DNA of 64,000 nt, taken from contig BNCN01000003.1 of the NCBI GenBank assembly GCA_014656495.1, positions 372,001 through 436,000 of the forward strand, in the 5' to 3' direction. Below the pieces are notes generated by a model. The model saw nothing but the letters and a program-made list of their open reading frames with translations. It was not told where the DNA came from and ran no database searches. The position numbers were made by a program, and so were the translations under genes. Positions 1 through 9,867 of this stretch are shown piece by piece. Each line of letters begins with the position of its first letter. The first letter of the stretch is position 1. Origin of the DNA: Comamonas sp. KCTC 72670 (GTDB taxonomy: Bacteria; Myxococcota; Myxococcia; Myxococcales; Myxococcaceae).

Positions 1-923
1 AAGATCTGCAGCAGCAGCCCCTCCTCCTCGTTGCCGTCGATGAGGATGCGGTTCTTCCGCATCCGCGCCAGGTCCTCGCCGTGGTTGGGCACGCGCTTGT
101 CCACCAGGTCGTAGTAGGTGTCGATGGTGTCCTGCAGGGACACACCGCGCGCGCGCAGCTTCTCCACGGTGCCGTAGATGTCCGGCGTGGTGAGTGCCAG
201 GTGCTGGATGCCCTCGCCGTTGTACTGGCGGATGAACTCCTCGATCTGCGACTTGTCGTCCTGGCTCTCGTTGAGCGGGATGCGGATGGCCTGGTCCGGG
301 GCGATCATCGCCTGGCTGAACAGGCCCGTGGCCTGCCCCTTGATGTCGAAGTACTTCTGCTCGGTGAAGCCGAAGATGCGGCTGTAGAAGGACGACCAGG
401 TGCGCATCTGGCCGCGCCGCACGTTGTGCGTCAGGTGGTCCAGCGTCTCCAGGCCCACGCTGTTCTTCGCCTCGGCCTCCTCGGCGCCGGGGAGCTCCTG
501 CCAGGTGTCATAGAGCGAGCCCTTCGCGCCGTGACGGTCCACGAGATACAGCAGGCTGCCGCCGATGCCCTCCAGGACATAGGAGCCCTCGCCCAGCGAA
601 CCGCGCTCCGGGTCAGCGGCCTTCGCGCCGCGCTCCAGCGCCATCTCGTACGCCGCGCGCGCGTTGGCCACGCGGAAGGCCATTCCGCTGGCGGAGGCGC
701 CGTGCGCCGCGCGGAACTCGGCGGCCTGCCCCTCCGTCTCGCGGTTGATGAGCAGGTTGATGCCGCCCTGCTTGTAGCGAATCAGCTCCTTGGTCGGGTG
801 CTTGGAGTACGCGGTGAACCCCAGCCGCTCGAAGAGGCGCACCATCACCTCGGGCTCGGGGCTCGTGAACTCCACGAACTCGAAACCGTTCAGCCCCAGC
901 GGGTTCTCTGCCGTATCCACCAT
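1..923 (-). CDS. hppD: 4-hydroxyphenylpyruvate dioxygenase (3' end cut by window edge)
   Basis: Tyrosine catabolism enzyme that converts 4-hydroxyphenylpyruvate to homogentisate with Fe(II) and O2. 307 codons are visible from an ATG at 921-923, preceded by a clear GGAGGT ribosome site. Two vicinal-oxygen-chelate halves are seen: the N-terminal domain (about 12-150) and the catalytic domain (from about 158). The first two iron ligands lie in LDHLTHNV (His163) and GIQHLAL (His241). The third, a C-terminal Glu, lies beyond the left edge, as do the last roughly 50 residues. A candidate promoter lies at 1039-1068. The gene is divergent from a hybrid kinase. The family assignment is secure; whether the gene is intact cannot be judged. 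Confidence 0.95.
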   Translation of the reverse strand, partial: MVDTAENPLGLNGFEFVEFTSPEPEVMVRLFERLGFTAYSKHPTKELIRYKQGGINLLINRETEGQAAEFRAAHGASASGMAFRVANARAAYEMALERGAKAADPERGSLGEGSYVLEGIGGSLLYLVDRHGAKGSLYDTWQELPGAEEAEAKNSVGLETLDHLTHNVRRGQMRTWSSFYSRIFGFTEQKYFDIKGQATGLFSQAMIAPDQAIRIPLNESQDDKSQIEEFIRQYNGEGIQHLALTTPDIYGTVEKLRARGVSLQDTIDTYYDLVDKRVPNHGEDLARMRKNRILIDGNEEEGLLLQI

Positions 924-1288
924 GACACCACCTCCAGGTATCGCTGAGCACGGGAAACAGCTCCCCGCGCAGTTCACGAGACGCCCCTGACGCGGGGCCC
1001 CTTCCACCGCCAAAAGTAGGAACGGGCTCCTTGCGGAAAAAGTACAAAGACCTGCCAGAGACTGTCAGCCGGATGCACAGCGCCTCGCGTCGTGAATCCC
1101 GCTTCAACTCCCCCCGGCGCCACGCCGCCCGAGCGGCGCGCGGGTGTTCAGGAGCGGACGCTGACGGCGCGCCGGACGCCCGGCTCCCTGCCCGCTCTCG
1201 ACTCAGCCGTTCCTGCGCGCCCGGAACAAGGCAGGCTGCATCGTGCATAGGTAGAAAGCGCTGCCTGCCTTCGGACCCGACCAACTGC
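924..1288. other. Divergent intergenic region, hppD / hybrid kinase
   Basis: This 365-bp stretch lies between two divergent starts. It contains the candidate hppD promoter at 1039-1068 and a short A-rich patch near 1036-1048. The kinase frame stays open back to a TTG at 1031. The translation of 1031-1288 is Arg/Ala/Pro-rich with no recognisable domain, so I treat it as noncoding leader. No RNA gene was recognised. Confidence 0.5.
1039..1068 (-). promoter_or_regulatory. Candidate sigma-70 promoter for hppD
   Basis: Read on the minus strand: CTGACA, an 18-nt spacer, then TACTTT, about 115 nt upstream of the hppD start. The -35 box matches the consensus at 5 of 6 positions and the -10 box is weak. 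The 18-nt spacing is the same as in the stronger candidates before nuoA, nuoC and the Hsp70 gene. Prediction from sequence only. Confidence 0.35.
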
Positions 1289-4200
1289 GTGAAACATCTC
1301 ACTTCCCAGACCGAACCTGCTGCTCCCGGTGGTGAACTCGGCGCCCTTCTGCGGACGCATGACTGGAGCCGGACGAAGCTCGGCCCCTACGCGTCGTGGA
1401 CGCGGTCATTGAAGTCCTTCGTCGCCATGATTCTGGAGATGCCCGCCCCGGCCATCATCTTCTGGGGCGACGACCTCATCCAGCTCTACAACGATGGCTA
1501 CGCCGTCATCATGGGCCCCCGGCATCCCCGCTACCTGGGCGCCACCTACCGGGAGTGCTGGCCCGACACCTATCCCGTCATCCACCCCTGGATGCGCAAG
1601 GTCCTGGAGACGGGCGAAATCAAGCAGGTGGAGAAGACCTTCTTCCTGCTCACCCGCTACGGGTTCAACGAGGAGGCCTACTTCACCTTCGACTTCAGCC
1701 CCTTGCGGGATGACGAGGGCCGCATCGCGGGCATCCTCCAGGTGGTCTTCGAGGTCACCGACGTCGTGCTCAGCGAGCGCCGCCTGGCGACGCTCCGCGC
1801 GCTGGCCCCTCGCGTGGAAGCCACCGAGAACCCCACCCCGGACGCCATCCGCGCGCTGGCCGACAACGTGAAGGACATCCCCTTCGCGCTCATCTACCAC
1901 TACGACCGGGCCACGCAGCGGCTGGCGCTCACGGGCACCTCGGGGCTCGACGGGCTCTCGCGGGACTCCGCCCCGGTGGACCTGGAGCGCATCACCGAGG
2001 CCGCCCGGCAGGCCATGGCGTCCGACACCCCGGTGATGCTCGAGCCGGTGCAGACGCTGCTCGGAGGCCGCCACTTCGGCTTCTGGCCCGAGCCCACGGA
2101 GGCCGCGCTGGCCCTGCCCTTGCGGCGCTCCAGCACGGACACGCTGCGGGGCGTGGTCGTCCTGGGCATCAGCCCGCGCCTGCGCTTCGACGCCACCTAC
2201 CGCCAGTTCTTCGAGGACCTGGCGCGCGAGCTGGCCACCCACCTGACCGTGGAGCAGGAGAAGCGCGCCGAACGCGTGGCCTTCCACCGCGCCCAGGAGG
2301 CCCGGGCCCAGGCCGAGGCGGAGGTCGCGCGCCGCGCCCAGGCGGAGGCCGCGCTCCGGACGAGCGAAGAACGGCTGCGGATGGCGCTGGCCGCCGGGCA
2401 ACTGGGCGTCGTGGAGCTGCAGTACACCCGCGGCGAGCTGACGTGGGATGAGCGCGCGCTCCAGCACGTCGGGCTGCCCGCCGGGGCGTCCCCCACGCTC
2501 CAGGAGGCCGCGGCCCGCATCCACCCCGATGACCTGGAGCGGGCGCGCCGCACCGTGGAGCGGGCGCTGCATCCGGGCGCGGGCGCCACGCGATTGGAGT
2601 GCCGCGTCCAGGGCTGGGATGGCGTGGAGCGGTCGCTGCTCGCCATGGTGAAGACGCACTTCGACGCGCAGGGGCAGCCCGACCGCGTCGTGGGCGCCCT
2701 CCAGGACGTGACGGACCAACGCAGCGCGGAGCGGGAGCGCGAGCGGTTGGCCACCATCGTCGAGCAGTCCACCGACTTCATCGGGGTGGGCACCGAGCAG
2801 GGCCAGGCCTTGTGGGTGAACGAAGCGGGCCGGCGGCTGCTGGGCATCGGGCGCACCGAGGACGTCACCCAGTACATGCTGGCCGACTTCTTCCTGCCCG
2901 AGGACCGCGAGTACGTCGCGCAGCACATCGCGCCGCAGTTGCTCAACGGCGGGCGGTGGGAGGGCGAGTTCCGCTTCCGCCACTTCCCGACGGACACGCC
3001 CATTCCAGCGCACTACAACACCTTCGCGCTCACCGACCCCAACACGCGGCGCCAGGTGGGCATCGCCACCGTGAGCCGCGACATCCGAGGACAGAAGCAG
3101 TTGGAGGCGGAGCGCGAGGCGCTGCTCACGCGCGAGCGCGCGGCCCGCGAGGAGGCGGAGGAAGCCAACCGGCTCAAGGACGAGTTCCTGGCCACCGTCT
3201 CCCACGAGCTGCGCACCCCGCTCACCGCGGTGCTGGGCTGGGTGCAGATGCTGCGCACGGGGACGCTGCCCCAGGAGAAGCGGGAGCGCGCGCTGGCCAC
3301 CGTGGAGCGCAACGCCCGCGCCCAGGGGCAGCTCATCGAGGACCTGCTCGACGTCAGCCGCATCATGACAGGCAAGCTGAAGCTGGAGGTGACGTCCGTC
3401 GACGTGAGCCAGGTCGTCGAGGCGGCGCTCGAGTCCATGAAGCCCGCGGCCGAGGCGAAGGGCATCCGCATCCAGGCCGCGCTCGACTCGGGCGGCAGCA
3501 TCATGGGCGACACCAGCCGGCTCCAGCAGGTGGTGTGGAACCTGCTGTCCAACGCCGTGAAGTTCACCCCCAAGGGGGGCCGCGTGCAGGTGCTGGTGGA
3601 GCGGCGCAACTCGTCGGTGGAGATCACGGTCGCGGACACCGGCCAGGGCATCTCGGCGCAGTTCCTGCCCCACGTCTTCGAGCGCTTCCGTCAGGCCGAC
3701 GGCAGCACCACGCGCAAGACGGGCGGCCTGGGGCTGGGCCTGTCCATCGTCCGCCACCTGGTGGAGCTGCACGGCGGCACCGTGTCCGTCGCCAGCGACG
3801 GCGACGGCCAGGGCGCCACCTTCGTGGTCAGCCTGCCCCAGGCCGTGGCCCTGCGGCGCGAGGTCCTGGTGCCGCCCGCCCTGCGCGCGCCGTTGATGGA
3901 GCAGGACATCCCCTGTCCGCCGCAGCTCGTGGGGCTCCGGCTGCTGGTGGTGGACGACGAGGAGGACACGCGCGAGCTGCTGCGCAGCATCATCGAGACG
4001 TGCGGCGGCGTGGTCACCACGGCCAGCTCCGCCGAGGAGGCGCTGGGCGAGATGCAGCGTCAGCCCTTCGACGTGCTCGTCTCCGACGTCGGCATGCCCT
4101 TGGAGGATGGGTATCGCTTCATCGCCCGCGTGCGGGCCCTGCCCCCGGAGCAGGGCGGCGCCCTGCCAGCGGTGGCCCTCACCGCCTACACGCGCATGGA

Positions 4201-4321
4201 GGACCGGACCCGGGCCCTGCTCGCGGGCTTCACCACCCACGTGCCCAAGCCCATCGAGCCCGTGGAGCTGATGGCCGTCATCGCGTCCATGGCCAACCGG
4301 AGGCCTCCGCCCAAGCCCTGA
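1289..4321 (+). CDS. Hybrid sensor histidine kinase/response regulator (PAS-GAF-PAS-PAS-HisKA-HATPase-REC)
   Basis: Cytoplasmic multi-sensor hybrid kinase of about 1010 residues with no transmembrane segment. Order: N-terminal PAS-like module (about 20-150), GAF-like region (about 160-310), coiled coil, two PAS/PAC modules (about 355-590), HisKA with phospho-acceptor His639 in [10 protein letters not shown], and a HATPase domain with [16 protein letters not shown] and [12 protein letters not shown]-terminal receiver has its phospho-acceptor Asp933 in SDVGMP and a conserved Lys in VPKP. The GTG at 1289 was chosen because the PAS homology begins just after it; the frame is open back to 1031 but that stretch looks noncoding. 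No partner regulator is adjacent, so its output target is unknown. A 16-bp hairpin follows. Confidence 0.88.
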   Translation: MKHLTSQTEPAAPGGELGALLRTHDWSRTKLGPYASWTRSLKSFVAMILEMPAPAIIFWGDDLIQLYNDGYAVIMGPRHPRYLGATYRECWPDTYPVIHPWMRKVLETGEIKQVEKTFFLLTRYGFNEEAYFTFDFSPLRDDEGRIAGILQVVFEVTDVVLSERRLATLRALAPRVEATENPTPDAIRALADNVKDIPFALIYHYDRATQRLALTGTSGLDGLSRDSAPVDLERITEAARQAMASDTPVMLEPVQTLLGGRHFGFWPEPTEAALALPLRRSSTDTLRGVVVLGISPRLRFDATYRQFFEDLARELATHLTVEQEKRAERVAFHRAQEARAQAEAEVARRAQAEAALRTSEERLRMALAAGQLGVVELQYTRGELTWDERALQHVGLPAGASPTLQEAAARIHPDDLERARRTVERALHPGAGATRLECRVQGWDGVERSLLAMVKTHFDAQGQPDRVVGALQDVTDQRSAERERERLATIVEQSTDFIGVGTEQGQALWVNEAGRRLLGIGRTEDVTQYMLADFFLPEDREYVAQHIAPQLLNGGRWEGEFRFRHFPTDTPIPAHYNTFALTDPNTRRQVGIATVSRDIRGQKQLEAEREALLTRERAAREEAEEANRLKDEFLATVSHELRTPLTAVLGWVQMLRTGTLPQEKRERALATVERNARAQGQLIEDLLDVSRIMTGKLKLEVTSVDVSQVVEAALESMKPAAEAKGIRIQAALDSGGSIMGDTSRLQQVVWNLLSNAVKFTPKGGRVQVLVERRNSSVEITVADTGQGISAQFLPHVFERFRQADGSTTRKTGGLGLGLSIVRHLVELHGGTVSVASDGDGQGATFVVSLPQAVALRREVLVPPALRAPLMEQDIPCPPQLVGLRLLVVDDEEDTRELLRSIIETCGGVVTTASSAEEALGEMQRQPFDVLVSDVGMPLEDGYRFIARVRALPPEQGGALPAVALTAYTRMEDRTRALLAGFTTHVPKPIEPVELMAVIASMANRRPPPKP

Positions 4322-4343
4322 GGCCCCCTACCCTCCAGGGCGG

Positions 4344-4385
4344 ATTCCCGCTGCGGGCGGCGGTGCTCCCCGCCGCCCCGGGAAT
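4344..4385 (+). terminator. Hairpin terminator after hybrid kinase
   Basis: Two-part stem: ATTCCCG (4344-4350) pairs with CGGGAAT (4379-4385), and GGGCGGCGG (4355-4363) pairs with CCGCCGCCC (4370-4378), with a 4-nt bulge and a 6-nt loop. It is very stable but only a mixed C/T stretch follows, so factor-independent termination is uncertain. Confidence 0.55.
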
Positions 4386-4442
4386 GTCAGACCCTTCCGG
4401 TAGTCTTCCTTCATTCCCGAAGCCGCCAAGGAAGGCTGGAAG

Positions 4443-5123
4443 ATGACCGTTACCCGTGAGAGTCCGCGCGTCTCCGTCAACAAGCTGGGCCAGTACCTCA
4501 CCGCGACGCCGTCCCTGCGCAAGCGCATCATCCAGGGACAGAAGCACCCGGTGGACCCGCAGTACCTGCGCTACCCCGCCGCCGCCCAGGCCATCGTCGA
4601 GTTCCTGTGCGAAGGCCGGGACGAGGTCATCCTCCGCTACCACCAGCGGCGGCTGCTGAACGCCCGCCCCGAATCCGACTACGACGCGCACCGGCTGGCC
4701 CTGTGCGCCGAGGCGCTCCAGCGCTGCCTGGCGTCCGCGGAGGGGCTGATCGCGCGCGCCGTCGCCAGCCCCGTGGAGGCGGACCTGCCGCCCCTGGCGC
4801 TGGGCGGCGTGGACGTCAGCGTGCGTCCCGAGGTGCTCCTGCGCAGCGTGGATGCCCAGGGGATGATGCGCTCGGGCCTGCTCAAGCTGTACTTCTCCAA
4901 GCACTCGCCGCTGGATGAGCGCTCCGGGCAGTACATCGCCACGGTGCTCCAGCGCTACGCGGAGGAGCGGCTGGAGCAGCGCGGCCCGGTGGACCCGCGG
5001 CTGGTGGGCGTGTTCGACGTCTTCGCCGGCCGGCTCTTCCAGGCCCCGCGCGCCCAGCAGCGCCGGATGAACGACGTGGTGCTGGCCTGCGAGGAGATTG
5101 CCGCCCGCTGGGCCGTCCACTGA
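4443..5123 (+). CDS. Conserved uncharacterised protein
   Basis: A 226-residue soluble protein with no signal peptide or membrane segment. The ATG at 4443 follows a GGAAGG site at good spacing. It opens with a conserved-looking block (SVNKLGQYLTATPSLRKRII) and is otherwise mostly helical, with one beta-rich stretch around residues 120-150 (VDVSVRPEVLL, then SGLLKLYFSK). I recognise the type only as a recurrent bacterial hypothetical. The central strand pattern ending in Lys is faintly like a PD-(D/E)XK nuclease core, but I cannot identify a convincing catalytic set, so no function is assigned. It stands alone between a terminator hairpin and the next permease gene. Confidence 0.8.
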   Translation: MTVTRESPRVSVNKLGQYLTATPSLRKRIIQGQKHPVDPQYLRYPAAAQAIVEFLCEGRDEVILRYHQRRLLNARPESDYDAHRLALCAEALQRCLASAEGLIARAVASPVEADLPPLALGGVDVSVRPEVLLRSVDAQGMMRSGLLKLYFSKHSPLDERSGQYIATVLQRYAEERLEQRGPVDPRLVGVFDVFAGRLFQAPRAQQRRMNDVVLACEEIAARWAVH

Positions 5124-5274
5124 CGGGCCGCCGGGCCAGCGCGCTGTCCGTTTCCGGGACGCGGCTTCCCGCATCCGAGCAGTCCACCGGGCGCTCCAGG
5201 CGAGGCGGCCAGCCCGCCCCCTGGGGTCGCGCCGGCGGGGTAGGTTGGCATGTCCTTCGCTGAAGGCCACCGCC

Positions 5275-7677
5275 ATGGACTCCCTCCGCCAGGACCTCCG
5301 CTACGCGATTCGCACCCTGTCACGGACCCCCGGCTTCACCTTGGCCGCGGGGCTCACGCTGGCGCTCGTCATCGGGGCGAACACGGTCCTCTTCAGCGCC
5401 ATCCACGCCATGGTGCTGCGGCCCCTGCCCTTCCCGGCCGCGGAGACGCTGGTGCGCATCTGGTGTGAGCAGGAGTCGGTGAGCCACGCCTCGGTGGCGC
5501 CGCCGGAGCTGCTCGGGTGGCGGGAGCACGCGAAGGGCTTCAGCCAGCTCGCGGGGTTCGGGCGCACCAACCTCAACCGCACGGGGACGGAGGTGCCCGA
5601 GCGGGTGCGGGCCAACCGGGTGACGACGAACTTCTTCTCCGTGCTGGGCGTCCGCCCCGCGCAGGGCCGCGACTTCCGCGAGGAGGACGCGCCCCCGGGC
5701 GGCAACGTCTCCGTGGTGCTGGTGGGCCACGGCTACTGGCAGCGGGCGCTCGGGGGCGCGCCGGACGTGGTGGGGCGGACGCTGGTGCTGAATGACCGCA
5801 GCCACACGGTGGTGGGCGTGCTGCCCGAGGACTTCTCCTTCCCGGAGATGGCCGAGGACACGGACGTGTGGATTCCCGAGTGGCTGGACCCGCAGCGCCA
5901 CGGCAACCACTACCTGTCCGTGCTGGGCCGGGTGGCGCCGGGCACCTCGGTGGAGGCCGCCCAGGCGGACCTGCGGCGGGTGGCGGAGGTTGTCGGGACG
6001 CCCGAAGCCGGGCAGAAGCGTCATGGCATCCGGCTGAAGACCTGGCAGGACCACCTGACGTCCAACACGCGCGACGTGCTGTGGATGTTGTGGGCGGCGG
6101 TGGGCTTCGTGCTGCTCATCGCGTGCGCGAACGTGGCCAACCTCATGTTGGTGCGCACGCTGTCGCGGCAACGGGATGGCGCCATCCGCGCGGCGCTGGG
6201 CGCCAGCCGCCGCCGCCGGCTCCAGCAGTCCCTGGTGGAGAGCGTGCTTTTGTCCCTGCTCGGCGGGGGCATGGGCCTGGTGCTGGGGCTGTGGGGCATG
6301 GAGCTGGTGCGCGCGCTGCTGCCGCACGCGCTGCTGCGCGTGGCGCCCCTGGAAATCAACGGCACCGTCCTGGGCTTCAGCGCGCTGCTGTCGGTGGGCA
6401 CGGGCCTGCTGTTCGGCCTCGCGCCCGCGCTGCACGCGACGGGACTGGACGTGCTGCCCATGCTGCGGCAGTCCGGAAGCGCCGTGGGCGCCCGCACCGG
6501 GCACCCCTTGCGCAGCGGGCTCGTCATGGTGCAGCTCGCGCTCGCGCTGGTGCTGACGGTGGGCACGGCGCTCATCGTGCGCTCGCTCTACAACGTCATG
6601 GCGGTGGACCCGGGCTTCGACGCGTCCGGCGTCATCAGCGCGCAGTTGACCCTCTCTCCCGACGGCTACCGGGATGACGCGCGCAAGCGGGCCTTCGTGC
6701 AGGACGTCGCGGAGCGGCTGAAGGCCCGGCCCGGCGTGGAGGCGGTGGGCTTCGTCAACGATGCCCCGCTGGGCGGCTCGGGCACGGACGGGGACTTCCA
6801 GTTGGAGGGCGACACGAACCCCTCCAGCGAGCGGCGGCACACGGCGTTCCGCGTGGCCACGCCCGGCTACTTCGCGGCGCTGCGCATCCAGGTGCGGCAG
6901 GGCCGCGACTTCGGCCCCCAGGACGAAGAGAAGGCCGCCCCCGTCATCATCGTCAACGAGGCGTTCGTCCGGAGGTACCTCGGGGGTGGAGAGGCCCTGG
7001 GCCGGCGGGTGCGGCTGGACTGGGATGACCAGCAGCCGTTCCGGGACATCGTCGGCGTGGTGGAGGACGTCCGCCACGAGAACCTCACCCGGCCCGCAAT
7101 GCCCGAGGCCTACCTGCCCTATGCCCAGTATCCCCTGCACGCCCTGACGCTGGTGGTGCGCGGCGAGGACAGCGCGTCCTCGGCCCTGGCCGCGCTGCGT
7201 GAAGCGGTGAAGGCGGTGGACGCCGAACAGCCCCTCGATGCCTTGCAGCCCTTCTCCGAGCGGGTGGAGCGCGTCCTGCTCCGGCCCACGGGCACGGCGC
7301 GGCTGCTGGGGGCGTTCGCCGCGCTCGCCGTCCTGCTGGCCGGTGTCGGCGTCTACGGCGTGCTGGCCTACTCCGTGGGCCAGAGGACGCGCGAGCTGGG
7401 CATCCGGTTGGCGCTGGGCGCCCATCCCCTCCAGGTGCTGCGGCTGGTGCTGGGCCAGGGGCTGCGGCTCACCGCGCTGGGCGTGGGCGCGGGATTGCTC
7501 GCGGCCCTGGGCTGCACGCGGCTCATGGCGACGGCGCTGTACGGCGTGGAGCCCTTCGCCCCGGACATCTTCCTGGGCGTGGCCGTGGCGCTGGCGGGGC
7601 TGTCGTTGCTCGCGTGCCTGGTGCCCGCGCTGCGCGCCAGCCGCGTCTCGCCGTCGGTGTCGCTGCGCGCGGAGTAG
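5275..7677 (+). CDS. ADOP-type orphan ABC transporter permease (MacB/FtsX-like)
   Basis: An 800-residue duplicated permease of the acidobacterial-duplicated-orphan-permease type. It opens with the characteristic MDSLRQDLRYAIRTLSRTPG, then TM1 (about 20-43) and a large MacB-like periplasmic domain. A block of three FtsX-type helices follows (about 275-390), then a second copy of TM plus periplasmic domain (about 415-670) and a final FtsX block (about 680-790). The ATG at 5275 fits this N-terminus; the frame is open to 5098 without homology. No ABC ATPase gene is adjacent, as is usual for the family. Substrate unknown; MacB relatives move macrolides, lipoproteins or peptides by mechanotransmission. 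Confidence 0.88.
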   Translation: MDSLRQDLRYAIRTLSRTPGFTLAAGLTLALVIGANTVLFSAIHAMVLRPLPFPAAETLVRIWCEQESVSHASVAPPELLGWREHAKGFSQLAGFGRTNLNRTGTEVPERVRANRVTTNFFSVLGVRPAQGRDFREEDAPPGGNVSVVLVGHGYWQRALGGAPDVVGRTLVLNDRSHTVVGVLPEDFSFPEMAEDTDVWIPEWLDPQRHGNHYLSVLGRVAPGTSVEAAQADLRRVAEVVGTPEAGQKRHGIRLKTWQDHLTSNTRDVLWMLWAAVGFVLLIACANVANLMLVRTLSRQRDGAIRAALGASRRRRLQQSLVESVLLSLLGGGMGLVLGLWGMELVRALLPHALLRVAPLEINGTVLGFSALLSVGTGLLFGLAPALHATGLDVLPMLRQSGSAVGARTGHPLRSGLVMVQLALALVLTVGTALIVRSLYNVMAVDPGFDASGVISAQLTLSPDGYRDDARKRAFVQDVAERLKARPGVEAVGFVNDAPLGGSGTDGDFQLEGDTNPSSERRHTAFRVATPGYFAALRIQVRQGRDFGPQDEEKAAPVIIVNEAFVRRYLGGGEALGRRVRLDWDDQQPFRDIVGVVEDVRHENLTRPAMPEAYLPYAQYPLHALTLVVRGEDSASSALAALREAVKAVDAEQPLDALQPFSERVERVLLRPTGTARLLGAFAALAVLLAGVGVYGVLAYSVGQRTRELGIRLALGAHPLQVLRLVLGQGLRLTALGVGAGLLAALGCTRLMATALYGVEPFAPDIFLGVAVALAGLSLLACLVPALRASRVSPSVSLRAE

Positions 7678-7692
7678 GCCCGCCACGCGCGA

Positions 7693-7724
7693 CGGCCGCG
7701 CACGCCCTTCAACGTGCGCGGCCG
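7693..7724. terminator. Bidirectional hairpin between convergent genes
   Basis: A perfect 12-bp stem (7693-7704 with 7713-7724) and an 8-nt loop. It lies between the permease gene reading right and the esterase gene reading left. No T-tract follows on either strand. Its position suggests shared termination. Confidence 0.55.
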
Positions 7725-7751
7725 GAATGTCCTCGAAGGGCGGGCCCGGGG

Positions 7752-8870
7752 CTACCGCTCCTCGGCCTCCTCGGCCTCCTCGCCGGAGCCGCCGATGCCC
7801 TGCGCGGAGAACGCCTTGCGCAGCGCCACGCCCGCGTCCGTCTGGGCCCGCTTCGCCTTGTCCACCACCGGGGCCATGCCGAAGAACTCGTGCGTGACGC
7901 CGTCATAGCGCTTCACGTCCACCTTCACGCCCGCGGCCTTCAGCTTGTCGGCATAGGCGATGCCTTCATCCAGCAACGGGTCCAGCGAGGCGACCATCAC
8001 CAGCGCCGGAGGCAGGCCCTTCAACTGCCGCGGGGTGGCCTGGAGGGGGAGCGCCTCGGCGTTGCGCGTCTTCCGCCAGTTGCTCCCCAGCGTGTTCCGC
8101 CAGAACCAGCCCAGCGCCTCGTTGCTCACGAGGTATTCGCCGCCGCCATTGCGCTGGTGCGAAGGCGTGGACAGGTCGTTGCTGACGAAGGGGTAGATGA
8201 GCAGTTGGAAGACGGGCACCGCCCCCTTCTGCTTCACCTGCCGCATGGCCACGGCCGTGGCCAGGTTGCCACCCGCGCTCTCGCCCGCGATGGCCACGCG
8301 CTTCGCGTCGATGTTGAAGTTCTTCGCGTGGGACTGCACGTACTGGAAGGCCGCCTGGGCATCGTCGAGCGCCGCCGGGAAGCGATTCTCCGGGGCCTGG
8401 CGGTAGTGGACGCTGACCACCACGGCCTGCGCCTGGTTCGCGAGCGCCCGCGCGCTGGCGTCATACGTCTCCAGGTCCGCGAGGACGAACCCTCCCCCGT
8501 GGAAGTACACGACGCCCGGGAACGGGCCGCTGCCCTCGGGCGTGTAGACGCGGACGTCCAGCTCCCCCGCGGGGCCTGGAATCTTCCGCTCCTCCACCCG
8601 GGCCACCTTCTCCGGCGCGGCGGCCTTGCCCTCCTGCTTCAGCACCGCCTCGACGGCGTCTGTCGCGGAGGGCCCCTCGCGCGCCTCGGCGGGTTGCAGC
8701 GTCTCGAGCGGCTTCGGGTTCAGCGCCTGGTACGCGTCCAGGACCTTCTGCATCTGGGGATCCGCCTGCGGGGTGGGCGCGGGCGCCGCCACCGCCGAGA
8801 AGCCGGAGACCGCCGTGAGCAGGAGCAGGGCCCTCGGAAGGACCTGGGCGCGCAGCCGGGAAGAAGCCAT
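7752..8870 (-). CDS. Exported alpha/beta hydrolase, hormone-sensitive-lipase type
   Basis: A 372-residue esterase/lipase with a cleavable-looking signal peptide (basic start, hydrophobic core about 10-22, AVAA near 28). The catalytic domain shows the oxyanion HGGGF motif, the nucleophile elbow GESAGG, Asp in SLDPLLDEG and His in VTHEFFG: a complete triad of the HSL (family IV) class. The ATG at 8868-8870 sits 6 nt after AAGGA. It ends in an acidic Glu-rich tail (GEEAEEAEER). Probable role: hydrolysis of short-chain esters or lipids outside the cytoplasm. It is divergent from the next gene and convergent with the permease gene. Substrate not predictable. Confidence 0.9.
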   Translation of the reverse strand: MASSRLRAQVLPRALLLLTAVSGFSAVAAPAPTPQADPQMQKVLDAYQALNPKPLETLQPAEAREGPSATDAVEAVLKQEGKAAAPEKVARVEERKIPGPAGELDVRVYTPEGSGPFPGVVYFHGGGFVLADLETYDASARALANQAQAVVVSVHYRQAPENRFPAALDDAQAAFQYVQSHAKNFNIDAKRVAIAGESAGGNLATAVAMRQVKQKGAVPVFQLLIYPFVSNDLSTPSHQRNGGGEYLVSNEALGWFWRNTLGSNWRKTRNAEALPLQATPRQLKGLPPALVMVASLDPLLDEGIAYADKLKAAGVKVDVKRYDGVTHEFFGMAPVVDKAKRAQTDAGVALRKAFSAQGIGGSGEEAEEAEER

Positions 8871-9081
8871 GTGTCGTTCCTTTCGGAGGGTCACCGTGTG
8901 CGTGCGACCATGCTGAGCATCCGGAGGGGCCGCTGCTTGTTCTTCTCCCAGGGCGCCCGGAGGGCAGGCGTCCGGGCGGCGCGGCCCCGCCCGGAGGGGG
9001 GCTTCCCCTGGGCAGGAGGGCGGACAGGGCCCGACACCACCTGATATGGAATAAGCCGTTCCAGCGCCCGTCGGAGAAGAC

Positions 9082-9846
9082 GTGAACAAGCTCGCCAGCA
9101 TTGCCGCCCTCGTCCTCGCCGCCACGGCGCTCGTGGTGACCCTCTGGAGTCCCCGGGAGACGGTGCAGGCACCGCCCCCCGCCCCACCGGTCGAGCAGCC
9201 GTCCAGCGTCGCCGCGGACGTCATCAACCTGGAGCGGCGCATGAAGGCGCTGGAGGACACCGCCATCGGCCTGTCCCGCCGGCTGATGGAGGTGGAGAAG
9301 CGCCCCATGATGACGGCGGACGGCAAGGTGGTCCCCGGCGCGTCGCCGGCGCTCGCCGCGGAGGTGGAGAAGCTCCGCGAGGAGGTGCGCGGCATGGTCG
9401 CCGGGGAGGCGCTGAACTCCGAGGGTGGCCGGGACTACCTCAAGGACGTGGTGCGCAACGTCCAGGACGAGATTCGCACGCAGCAACGGGCGGAGCGCCA
9501 GGAGCAGTGGCACCAGGTCCAGGCCCAGCAGAGCGAGCAGCAGAAGGAGCGCGTGCGCCAGTTCGTCACCGACGCGCGGCTCGACTACAACCAGGAGCAG
9601 ACGCTGAACCGCCGCATGGAGGCGGAGGCCACCAAGCGGCAGGCGCTCATCGAGGAGGTCCGCGCCGGCACGAAGTCCGCGCGCGACATGCGGCAGGCCG
9701 TGCGCGCCGAGACGCAGCTGACCGACAAGGAGATGAACGCCATCCTCAGCGAGGAGCAGCTCAAGCAGTATGAGGCGATGCGCCGGTCGGACCGGGGCTT
9801 CGGCGGTGGCCCTCCGGGCGGCCGGGCCGGTGGGCGCGGCCGCTGA
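9082..9846 (+). CDS. Membrane-anchored coiled-coil protein, hypothetical
   Basis: A 254-residue protein starting at a GTG with GGAG upstream. One N-terminal hydrophobic segment (about 5-22) acts as a signal or anchor. The rest is long charged coiled coil rich in Gln, Glu and Arg, and it ends in a Gly/Arg tail (GGGPPGGRAGGRGR). The segment LTDKEMNAILSEEQLKQYE resembles the LTxxQ-type motif of Spy/CpxP-like periplasmic proteins, so a periplasmic stress or scaffold role is possible. That is a weak inference. Single gene, convergent with the PLP-fold gene only 21 bp away. Confidence 0.75.
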   Translation: MNKLASIAALVLAATALVVTLWSPRETVQAPPPAPPVEQPSSVAADVINLERRMKALEDTAIGLSRRLMEVEKRPMMTADGKVVPGASPALAAEVEKLREEVRGMVAGEALNSEGGRDYLKDVVRNVQDEIRTQQRAERQEQWHQVQAQQSEQQKERVRQFVTDARLDYNQEQTLNRRMEAEATKRQALIEEVRAGTKSARDMRQAVRAETQLTDKEMNAILSEEQLKQYEAMRRSDRGFGGGPPGGRAGGRGR

Positions 9847-9867
9847 GTCCCGGCACGGCGCCGGCCC

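Noticed and set aside
1045..1062. Sigma-54 type promoter (TGGCAGG...) upstream of hppD
   Set aside because: The -12 element does not fit TTGC at the required spacing.
1031..1288. Extension of the hybrid kinase to a TTG at 1031
   Set aside because: The extra 86 residues are Arg/Ala/Ser-rich with no domain, and the segment also holds the candidate hppD promoter. PAS homology starts after the GTG at 1289.
1406..4240. A 944-residue open frame on the minus strand
   Set aside because: It mirrors the hybrid kinase gene. Its composition (His/Arg/Leu/Gly-rich, no domain) is that of an antisense shadow in GC-rich DNA.
2599..4446. A 615-residue plus-strand frame overlapping the kinase
   Set aside because: Same strand but different frame from the kinase; Arg/Gly/Ala-rich translation with no motif, while the kinase frame shows full HisKA, HATPase and receiver motifs.
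5320..7686. A 788-residue minus-strand open frame
   Set aside because: Antisense shadow of the permease gene; low-complexity translation without motifs.
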